From: Climacteris rufus
Taxonomy: Eukaryota > Chordata > Aves > Passeriformes > Climacteridae
Assembly (NCBI GenBank): GCA_013398175.1
Contig: VZRZ01002089.1
Span: 426,358-490,357 of the forward strand
Length of the DNA: 64,000 nt
Reading direction: 5' to 3'
Under the pieces are notes generated by a model that was given only the letters and a program-made list of their open reading frames with translations, was not told the origin of the DNA and searched no databases. Made by a program: the position numbers and the translations under genes. Shown here piece after piece: positions 13,801 through 25,800 of the stretch (the stretch's first letter is position 1; every line of letters starts with the position of its first letter).

Positions 13801-16800
13801 TAAGATTCCAGATTTCAGAAGAACATAAAGTGCATACCAATGCAGCTAGGGACTTTTTTTTTAAATTATAAAGCCATAAACCTGCAAATCTCTCAGTGTA
13901 TATTATATTTTGATATTTATTATTATAATTATCAAGAATAAATTTTGTGTTAGGTACTATTCCATTTAGTTTGGAGTCCAGTGATCTCCACAGGCTTTTC
14001 CTAGGTTGCCTGAGTTCTCTGATCTCTGGTATCCAGGCTGTCAATTTTACACTAACAATATTGGATACCAAGGTTTTCTAATTTGAGCAGGTTCCTAAGA
14101 CGGCTTAAGTGATCTGAACTTACTCAGAGATGAATTGCAAGAAAAAAGATCTGGAATACAGAAACGTTTTGAAAAAACAGTGTTGACTTCCTCCAATATT
14201 AATTTTTATTAGATTGACAGTCAGTTCTTTGTATTATTTTACATTTTACTCACAGGTATATTGTTCCCGATATAAATTCAAAATACAAACCAAAACGACT
14301 CACCGGAGGGCCAGGTGGTCCAGGTTTCCCAGGAGGACCTTCACTACCCTAGCACAGCAAGAGATTAATATAACTCATTTACTGTAAATGGCCACATCTA
14401 TTCCATACTCAAGCTATCATGACCATAATGCCAATAAAGAAGAGATGCAGTCAATAAGAGCAGGTAATACCAAGGATACATTTTCCTGGCCAGTTCCTGC
14501 TTAAGCTTTATGGAAGTTATGAATCATTACTTTGTACTAGCTTTTATTATGTTAGTTACTTGCTGCTTTATGTGTAGTAACTTCCTTATGGCAAAATAGC
14601 ATCAGTAACATGAGTTGTGAAACATTTTATATTTACCAGGAGGGAGAGGAAGGGAAAAAAAAAAAAAAAAAAAGAGTTGTTAATATGAACTTCTAAGCAA
14701 CTGGCAGATAAAAGCTAACATTCATTTTATGCTTGGTATATTATTTTGCAAAAGCCAGTCCTCAGTTGATCATTCATATGTAAATAACAAAGAGCTATGA
14801 TTTCAGAAGTTCAGATTACTTAGAAACATATTGAATAAAAATTAAGATTTTTTTTTTGAGAATCCTCTTTACCAAGAGATATAATGATATCTGTCGCAGT
14901 AACGACACGAAGGAAGAGACAGAGACACCTGTTACCAGCAAGGAGGAAAGAGAAGGAAGGGGCGAGCAAGACCCGCCTTCTTTATTTCATATACATTTAG
15001 AAATCACTGTTCATTGGAGGAAATAGGTTCTTCCTCCCTCAATCACAGTGGTCAAAGGAAATGTTCATCAAACTTCTGTGTCCAGGAGAAAAGAATGTAA
15101 ATGATAAGATGCAGTTACAATAACATGGCCATGTTTACATAGAAGAATGTGAGAAACTAGCTACAAAAGAATGACAACATCCAGAACTGCAAAAGTCAGG
15201 GCAACAGATATCTTTTTGGGTTTTACTGTAAAATATTAATCTGTTGTTACCCATATCTGTAGCATGTTCTGCTGTTGTGTACTGAATTGCTTATATCAAA
15301 AAAACATAGCTGCTGAGATTTTTCCCCAACAGAATCCTGGGGACTCTGAATAGCAGAGAGTTACAAAGGTTTCAATTGAAAATTTCCCAAACTTTTCAAA
15401 ATCTCATCATTACAATTCAGATAAATACACTGTATAATTTGGAACAAGTCTGTCAGAATTTTTCACTGACTTTGTTGGATCTTATTAAACATATGTCAGT
15501 GAGACACTTAAGTCACATATTTAAAATTACTAACATGGTTAAAGTCAAGCTAAGTGTTCAATGTCAATAATTAGTTCAGTTGAAAAATATAATTGCAACT
15601 AAACATTTATCCTAGAAAAATTGCAGAGCCTTACAAAATAGTTTTCTTTCTTACTTATAGCAGAGACCATGTTTTGTAGAGTATTAGGATCCCACACATT
15701 GATGTGGCAGTGCTTTGTCTGAAAAATTCCAGAGTACTACTGAAATCAAAGCTGTATTAATATACAAAACGTAGAACTTGTCCCAGAAAATAATTTGCAG
15801 CAATCAAAGTTTACCTCTACTGTATTGCACTGATCTGAGGTGCACAAGAAAGGAATTTGACCTCTTAGATATACTGGATAATATCGAGTTCCTAACAAAA
15901 AGGTATGTAAAAGTTGAAAAAAAGCACTGCTACAAGAGTGTAAACTAAGTACAAAGGAAGCTTACATCTTTTTCCAGAATAACTAATAACTTCCAGTACT
16001 TGTACAATTACTTTTGAGTATAATACTGGTAAAAGAATGAAAAGCAGAGCAAGCAGTCACTAGTTAGATGCTATTTCATAAACATATTTTCACTTTCCTA
16101 AACTTTATATAATGTGTTGCACCTAGAGAACATTCTCTGCAACTTAACATACACCACAAGGACAGCACTTCAAAATATAAGCCCACACGCACAGCATTGT
16201 TTGGGGGAAGTGCTTGTATTGAAACATGCATAAAAATCTGAAATGCATGCCAGATTCTTGTTAGCAATCTTGCACTTGTTTAAAAGAGCCCCAAAGCACA
16301 GGAGTGTAATGGGATTGCAAAACCTTCACAGATCTTTACCAAGGCTAAAAAGAAGGAATACCTTTTCGCCTTTTGCTCCAGCTGGACCAGGATGTCCAGG
16401 TCTTCCCGTGACTCCCTGCACAACACAGAATTGTTTATGTCAGTAAGGAAAAAATGCAACACAGTATTTTTGCAGTGTCACTAAGTTTTGAAACCTTGTG
16501 GTTTCTGAAGGTTGTTTAAACCGAATTATTTCTCCTTTGGGTCTAAGTATGTCTCTTCTTTTGATACAACAGCTGTGTCTTCCTCATAAGTCCTTTGAAG
16601 TTTAAAACTTGTGTTTGCCTGCATTTTCACCTTGGCAAACTAAATGTGCTGACCCTAACTGGCACATCTGGGTACTGCTAAGAATCATGTTCTACTGCAA
16701 AAATGCCCATTTACATATTCCACATTAAACTTCCTAACTGTGCTACAATTTTTGAAAGTAGTATTAGTATTGTCATGAAATCTAGGAATGAATAATGATC

Positions 16801-19800
16801 ATAATAACTAATGTGATTCCATCCCATGAGTAGAAAAAAACTTGAAAAATTTACAAAGGGGACTTTTCCCAGTAATACCAAAATTTTTACTGATATATTT
16901 CAGTGTCTTTAAATATTGTCAGCTTCTCCTCCTACCTTGTTTTTGAGTTGTGAAACCAAGTAATTATTTTGTTTTGGCACTAAGTTTTTTGCAGAATGAC
17001 TAGCTAGAATAATTTTTACATTTTTATTACTAACATGACTCTAGCTTGGGTAAAAATACATAATTCACTGCAAGTTTGCACATCATAAATCATGTAACCT
17101 CACAGATTGTCTGGTCATGCCCAAACTTCAAACCTATTTAAGTTACACAGGCTTTAAGCCCAGGCAACTACAGTATTTTCAGTAACATCAAAACCAATAT
17201 AGTTTACTTTATTAGAGCCAGAATGGGTAAGATTTTAATGTTATTCTCCTAAAAGACAAAAGAAAGGACAAGAAACTAGGCAGTTATAAAAACCTCTGCA
17301 GAAATAAGTTATATCAGGTGATACCACATGCTTACAGATGGTCCACTGGGTCCTGGTATGCCTGGCAGTCCAGGAGCACCTTGAAGACCCTGGAAATTAA
17401 AAGAGCACATGTTCAGTTCCACTCCCACGCATATCTTAAAAATACTTAGATTCAGCATTTTCAGTGGTATTATAACTATATTACAGTGCATTTTCTTCTA
17501 AAATGTAGGCATCATTTTAAGCAATGAAAAAAAAAACACCCCACCAAGCAGGGAAGAGATTGTCATTGAACAAGGCTAGAGGTAACTTGTTGCTTGAGTG
17601 ATAAACCCCACTTGTCCTTCAAACTTTCATGTTGTCAGTTTATGTCTTGTAAATACTTTAGTCTTTAGTAGTGCAGATAAGAACAGGACATCTGGCTTTT
17701 CCTTAGAGATTAATTTTCTATCACTAAAGGGCTTTTTTTTTTTTTCTGGTGAGAAGACATTTACTCAGACGTTATCTGATGCTATCTAAATGCAATGATA
17801 CTTTCTGCCTCTTTTTTTCTTTTTTATAATGGCATAAGTGCCATTTATTTATAATAGCACATAATATTTTACATATTATTTAATGATAATCCTTCCTGCT
17901 TGTATTCTATTTGATTGTCTGAAAATCAATGGACTCTGGTGTCCACTTACTAAACATAAGTGTGCAACTTACTACAGTGGCTAGTGGTGGGATTTGAGAC
18001 ATGCCTGTTATGTCACTGAAAATCTTTCCTCTGCCACACCAGGCTTAGGTGCAATTTTAGATATGTAAAAGTCATGTACTAAAGAGATCTAAGTGCCCCT
18101 GGTTCTCCCTATAATCCACAAAGGGAAATAGATACCTCCAAGCAGTTTTTAATTTCATCTGTCCATTCTCTGACAAGAAAAATCCTCTCACAAAAGGTGT
18201 ATTCCTAATTTTAAATGCAGTGTTTGAAAAGGAAGCAGCCTAGAAAGCCACAGAGGTAAGGAGCCCTGAAATAGGTGCTCTGAGGGAGAGATTGAGGGAA
18301 AAACTTCAGAGAGAAATAAATCAGCAAAAATGTAGAGATGGAGAGACACTGATTTCCCCTTCTCGCTCCTACACACAGAAGACCTTGATCCACTTCTGCA
18401 GCTTTTCAGAATGGCAAAGTAACTGCTAATGTGCTCTCTGTTTGTTTTGAACTATACTCTGATGTTACATTTCCATGGAAAATTAATATGAAACCAAAGA
18501 AACATTTTCTGTAATTTTTACTACTGGTATTAAAAAAAGGAGTGCTTTGAAAAGGAGGATAACAACTTCAACAAAGATTAAAGGGAAATTTGAAATATGG
18601 AAGTTAATGAGCATATTTCAAAGAGCTTCAGGTGGGCTCCTCAGTATTTCTTCCCATTTCCTTGCTAACAAAATAATAAAAATGAAAACTCTAGAATTTG
18701 TAAAAAAAGTTACTTTTTAAACCCTTTCATACATATTTCTGAAGAAAAGATTCATGTGCACAATCACAATCTCATAATCAGAAGCTGCTGCAAAGCATTG
18801 AAAATCGCAGAGCTAAGGCAGCTAACCAGCTCTCAAGTGGTGAAGAAACGTGAGTAACTAACTTATTAACACAGCATTAATGAAAAATGTGCAATGAATT
18901 TTCTCTAGAGTCCTTCAAAAAAATCCATCAGTCCTAAACTTGCTGTTACCTTATTACCTTCTTAATTGCCTACAATATCTCACTTGGGTCTCAGCTGTTT
19001 AATAGCATTTGAATTGGTGGAATTGTTTAGCTAAAGCCTTACCCTGCTAGGGTTGAATGGCAGAGGTATCCTACAGGGCACACAAAGAATGTGTTACTCT
19101 CCCATTTATTTTTTAAGCAAAATTCTGCATGAAACTTGCTTATGGCTGCCCCATCATTTTAGGGAGTATGTTCCAAATCCAACCTCAGGAGGCACTTGCT
19201 TCTATACAAAGTGAAGACTTAATAAACTCTATATATAATGTAAAACCAAAGAATAAACAAGCATGATACTTCAGGCTGTTAACATGCTAAATTCTACTGC
19301 AAAACAGTAGCAGGAATACATATTTATGCTTTTGCTGCATCTTTTTTTCCCTCATGCAACTGTTTGCTTTTGGTAGCCAGGGACCCAGATGAACACAGAT
19401 ATTTTTTGGAAAACTATTTTCTCATTCTACTAATCTTTAACAATTATCAAGATATTATGGTCTTAGTGCCAAATAAATGTGAAATGCTCATAAAGAGTTC
19501 CAAACCCCTCAATCAATGCACTCTAAATTCCTTTCATGTTTTCCAGACGCTGTGTCCAGTAACCAGCACTCTTAAATTACAAGAGGATAGTACGTGTTTA
19601 ACAATGCCACTTAAGTATTTTGGAGTTTCGAAGTGTTCACCACACATTTTTTAATGGGACACTTATTTTAACTCCTCAGTTGGCTAATGCCACTAGGAAA
19701 TTCATTTATTTATCCAAATTAATTCACTTAATAGCTTGTGCTGTGGTGATCTTCTGTTTTTTTGCGGGTTTTTTTTGTTTTTTTTTTTTTTTGCACAGAT

Positions 19801-22800
19801 ACTGCTCTTGAAATGTTAACTGCAAATATTTCAATTTAAAATGATAGCTATAGCAGCTATTTTGGATTTGGCACCAAAAGTCATTTGGCTTTTTCCCTTC
19901 TCCATGAAGACATAAAAATAACTCTAAGAATACAGTAAATGATGGAAAAAATTGCTAATATTTTATATTCAGCCTATTCAAACATTTTTCAGTTTCCACT
20001 TAATAGTAGTTCCTTCTATGACCATTCCCATCAGATTATTTGCTTAATGGAATGTTTTCAAAAGTGAATTCTAAAGGGGAACCAACAAAATAATGCAAAG
20101 ATGATATAAACATGAAGCATTTTCTGAAAATATTTGGCATTTGCCTATTTATTGCTCTGTCCTATACTCTTAAAAATTAGCATGTTAATGTATATGAGGC
20201 TTTAAAATATTCAAATGAGCTAAAAGTCACAGACAGAAATTAAACAAATGCTATTTAATTGAATAATAACATTTAGTCTTGCTGAAAAATCAGAATCAAG
20301 GGCTATTTATAGCAATACATGGCTTTCTCAGCAGTTTTAAATAACTAAATAGCATTCTGTGCATTTCATTTCCAGTGAAGGTCTGTACTTAGTTTCAGAT
20401 AAGAATGCAACCGCTGTAGAAATGAAGTAATTTTACCTCGTCGCCCTTCTCTCCCACAAGCCCAGGAAATCCACGTTCACCTTTGCTTCCCTGTGAAAAC
20501 ATAACATTCAAACAAATACTTTCTATTAGAGAACAACGAATTTCGTGCTCTGTAGGGCATTTTATGACCCACATTTAATATATGCTAGCGTGAAGCCCTT
20601 ACAGCCATAGTGCCTAAAACAGAAAACAAAGGCTCAAAGCTATCTGAATGCTTTAAAAACATCCCTCCCAGGAAGGTGAAAAGAACTGAGTGGTTTATAC
20701 CTAGTAGGCAAACAAGACAAAAGGCCTGATGGAGACATTAACACCAAAGAGTTTAAATGCTTGCTGAAATGGAGAAAGTTCACTTCCATGGAATTAGGCT
20801 TAATGATAGAAGATATCTATATGTCAAACCATGTGGCATTTGATCTGATTACAGTGAAGCAGGATTTTGACTGATGTCAGTGAAACTCCAAGTCCCAGGG
20901 AAATGGTTATTACTCCCACAGGAACAGGATGCAAAGGCACAGGGTGGTTCCTGCTGTTGCACACTTGAGGGAGACACGGGAAATTTGTTTCTTCACTGCA
21001 GGATTCTTGAGTGACTCGCTCATCTAAAATGAGTCTATAGATAGCAAAGCACTAGTGGGCAGTCAAATCTGAGCCAGTTTCAATGGAGGCATGACACAGA
21101 AGAGCCATCCTGGCCTGGGACTCAACTCAGGCTATTTGGCTCACTTGCCCTAGAGAAAAGGCAAGCTGACACATGAAGAGGCCTGAACCATAAAAATTGT
21201 TTGAACCTTTAGGCTGCTCAGATGCCACAGGGATAGGGATCAGACAAAAAGTCAGGACTGGCAAAGGTAAGAGTCTGGCCTTTTGCTTTTAACAAGCAAC
21301 AAAACAATGAAAACTACTCTCTTCAAAAAATACCTTTGGTCCTTCTCTACCAGGAATTCCTGGAGGACCTCTTGTGCCAGGATCACCCTGTGGGACAGAG
21401 AGAAAACAAAGTGACAAACAAATATTTTTATGACATAAATCTGATCCATACAGACTGATCTGTGCACTCTGCTTCCTTCCTGCCTTTCTGACCATCCCTT
21501 CATTTTAGCCCAGAGCCTCATCTTGCTCTCTTCTAAACAATATACTTGTTCAGAGAGCATTCCTTGTTTTCCTCCCCATATCTCACACTCTCTACTGAAA
21601 TCATGCAAACAAATTTATAGATTCATTTTGGACAGTTCCAGACACACCTGTATTTAGGTTTGAGCAGACAGTCTTCCTTTTAAGGATTAGGTAGAGATGA
21701 AGGAAGGCTACTTGTTCTCTTTCCAGCTTCAAATCTATAGTTACTTAAAAGCAAATGACCCCTGCTTTGCTAAGATAAGCATTTGCCAGCTAAATTATAA
21801 TCATATAGAAGTGCTAACCACAAAACACAGAGGAATGAAGCATAAAGAGTCAGCAAGAGAGAGCTCTGACAAAGAGGCAGAAGAGCAAGTACAGCAGAAA
21901 GACAGTACATTTACAAATAGAAAGAAAGACCTAAAATAAATCAGATTTGGAAATGAGAAAGTCAATAAACCCTAAGTGCATGTATTAATAAAGGACGGTA
22001 GAAATGATGTGTGCTTTTAATATTGAAATCCTCCTGAGCACAATTTTCATTTTGGGATATTGCAGAACACTCCAAATTTCATTATTTTTCAAAATAATAT
22101 CTTAGAAAGTCAAGACTATTTTCCCTATTTGGTATATTATTGAAATTAATGCTACAAAGTAAAGTAGAGAACAGAGTATATTTGTAGCAATTCATCTGTG
22201 GACTGGATGTGCTGAATAGGCCATTGCTGACTACTACCTCACAGGCTGTTCAAACTCTGTTTTGCAAAATTTCTGTAAAATACATTTCTTGAGTATTTTT
22301 AAAAACCAAACCAAAAATCAAGAAAAAGCATAATGCTATTTTAGGCTAGTCCCGTAGGTCAGAATTGAACCTACAGAAGCTTTCAAGTGCATATTTTTGT
22401 TTAAAAAGCATGTTTATAGCAAAAAAAAAAAAAATCTCTGTAGACATTTACCTTCAGTATAGTACCCATGTCTCCCACAAGTGGAAGTGCAACCTGAAAT
22501 TAAAAAAGGCAGCTGCAGTTAATGTTTTATACAACACTACTAATTCTGATGTGTTCTCATAATTTCTGAAGTTTATATTCTTACACATACAGCTCATTAT
22601 ATATATATATATATAGGCTGAAGCTGTTATGAAAACTCAAAAGAAAAAGCAGGTTTTCAAACATAGTTAAATATCACAGGCTATCCAACCTATCAATTGT
22701 AATGCTTCACTACAATTTCAATGGAGTATCTCAACCATGATAACACCATAATTCCTGAGCATACTGGTATTGTTGTTTTTATAGCATATCAGCAACAAGC

Positions 22801-25800
22801 TCATGTTACTGGAATGACTCACAGACTATTCTCACCTGATTATATTTAATTGTTTTCCTCCTTTCTCTTAGGCTTTGACTCTACTGTCAACTGTAGCATA
22901 GATTCTGGAGATGTCAAAGCTAACTTCAGGAAATTAGTGCCGCTGTGGCGCAATAAGGACACGGCAACACAGCTTGATCCGTACCAGAGCAGAGAGAGAG
23001 TGAACCCCTCTCTCTAATATTGTTCTATTCCCTTTTATATGGTAGGAACCCAGGCAGATGATTCGCTGGGCTTCAACCACCCCCACCACCCCCAACCAAC
23101 CCAGGATGGTTGGCTGGGTTCTACACCACCCAAATCAAAACCCATCATGCCCAGACCCACAACAGCTGTGGAAAACAACAGGTGCTTGTCTTGTTGTTTT
23201 TCATAACTTACATGAGAAAGAAAACGTTCTCACAAGCAGCCCCGGGCAGCAGCTCTGGGCTGCTACAAATTAGCTCAGGTACTGGAAGTAATCCAGCTAC
23301 AGCAACACATGTAATATGTTTTTCTGCCTTTAAACATTAATAATTAGTGTGTAACTCTTTGGTGCCATCACTACATTGCTACCACTACTCAAGCTAACCC
23401 ATCTGAAGATCAATCAGTGAATCTACACTCTATACATTCCAGATTTCCAAGACCTGCCATTAAACTTATACCTTGCTACTCCCTGTAAAAAGCTCATTTT
23501 CCTGGTTATCACCAGCTTCATTCACAGACAGACTCTCTAATTAATAATTCTCATTTCTTCTGGCAACTGCTAAATCTAAAATTACTCTGGACATACTATA
23601 AAATGAGACATATTCAAAATTTGTTAAATGCTTTTGTTCAGCCTGTTTCAATTCTTTCCATGTTGAAGAAGAAAAACAAAACATAAGCACTTCTGTAGCA
23701 TCTTAGAAAAACAATGAGTGTCAAATATCAGCTCAAGAAATGCACTGCTAATACCTAACCAGAAATGCCAGAAATATAATCAGGAGTACACCATCTACAG
23801 TGCAGCATAACCAGTTTTGAAAGCATTCTCAGGAGTTTCTTAGGGTGAGACAACACCACCTACACAACAAGGACATAGCTATGTAAGGTGTGAAGTCCCT
23901 TCTCTGCACATGTAAACTATACATAGATAGCATCACCTTGCTCTTAAAAACTTGTAACAAGACTGAAAACAACAACCTACATGACCTGACTTTTCACCCT
24001 TCTCCTTCTGACATTTTACAGCTAGGCAGGCTTATTACCACGTCACCTGTTGGTCTTCCTCCTGGGCCAGAAGTGAAATTTCCCCAGTCTCTGCTCTTTT
24101 CTAACACTTTTGTTTTAGCTGTGATCTCATTTTATGGTACAGAACCCCAAACCCTTAGTGTGAAAGGGTCCTAATGCCAGCTGCAAAGGGCACACAGGTA
24201 GGAGAGCAAGCTGACTGTGTTTGTGCCCTGCAGCTCCTCTGCTCTGTGTGTACAGCAAGTCCAGCCAGACTGCAAACACACCCTGTAGAGTGATAACTCC
24301 ATGTGCTCATCTCTGAATATGTCTGAGATATATGCTGGTATTTTGAAAATGTTAATATGGCCTTAAATCTCCAGATTCACTCTTCCTTGCTACATCTTCC
24401 TTTGAAAAATGTTCTTTCCATAGAGAAGAGTATTTCGGGAGAGCAAAAGGCAATAATTATCCTGTGTGTGAGTTTTACCATTTAGACCTGTCTGTTTAAT
24501 AGCAGCATTAAATATTTTACTTACATTTAGTTTACAATGCATTGTGCCTTCCAGACGTATTCTTATGGATTTTGGTTTTCCTTATTAAGCACTTTATGCT
24601 CATCTGTCTTGAGTTAAATCTTGTTGACTTCAGACAGCTTCTGAATTTTGATTATATCTTCAAAAAGCAAGCAATCTTTCCCACTCCAATTTCAGAGTTT
24701 ATATCTTCCTACCCAAATCAAATTAAATCACTGACAAGGATTGAGCATGGGAGAGACCTCTCTTTCCAAGTTTGACAGTAATCTGCTGAGAGACACTCAA
24801 ATCCATGATTTTTCATAGGCATTAATTATATGGTAACTAATTCTAAGCATTTTTTCTTGCTTAAAGAAACATCATGAAAATAGTGTCAGTTTTATTGAGA
24901 CCAAGGTACATAACATGACTGTTTTCCTGTCTTTCTCAAGAAAGTATTTGCACTTTGTCTTCATATCACTGGTTTTACTAGACTTGCTATGCTATCTCAC
25001 CTCAGATAAATTTAAAATATTTGCATCAAAGCAAATGCAAAAAACTTTCCTCCTCATATACGTACAGGATCACCTGGAGGGCCTGGTAGTCCTGGCTTTC
25101 CATCTCTTCCTGGAGTGCCCTAGAAACAAATGTAAAACTTGATGGCCTTAAACCATTGATGAGGGACACATTACTTTTTCTTGTATATATAGAAACTGTC
25201 ACTTACATTAACACCAGGGGTACCTGGAGTTCCTGGTAATCCTGGAGGTCCCCTTGGGCCCTAAGAGCACAAAAGATCATTTAAGATAGAAGAATACTTT
25301 TCCTGTAAATTTCTTACACTAAATTAATGCTTTTTATATTAAAGCATTTATATTACACCCTACCTGCACACCTGTTGATCCCGTTGGACCTATAGGGCCC
25401 TGTAAGAAAATTGCAAATAATCAGTAGTTATACTTTCTGGGATAAGGGAGATGAACTTCATTAAAAAATACCCCATGTGGGATATTTGTGCGGTTTTCAT
25501 TTCAAGGAAGACTTCCTGTAAGGTTTGGGTTTAAATCCAAATCTAATTTTGCCAGAATTAGAGACTTCAAGACTTTGCTAATGCCCATTTTTAAGGGTAC
25601 ACAATTCCAAAAATAAATGCTCTGTGGTGAAACCTGATATTCAGCAAGGAGACTCATTAAAAAAGAATATTAATGAGCAGCTGAATAAAACCAAATTAGA
25701 TTATTTAGATATGAACCGGTAATTTTTAAAATTCAGATTTGAAAATATTGTAACGGAAAAAAAAATATTTTTAAAGGATAAGGATTATTATTTTAGATTC

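Larger units (their letters stand above)
22494..25065. other. Intron, 2,572 bp; carries a solo LTR
   Basis: It contains the (AT)n tract at 22598-22615 and the solo LTR at 22938-23267. The rest is unrecognised. Confidence 0.7.

Noticed and set aside
21721..21800. Possible NC4 exon ending at a gtaac donor
   Set aside because: The frame from the best acceptor runs into a stop codon before the donor and has no collagen or Cys-X-X-Cys character.
14892..23267. The two LTRs as the ends of one provirus
   Set aside because: They differ in sequence, each has its own 6-bp target duplication, and COL19A1 exons lie between them. They are independent solo LTRs.
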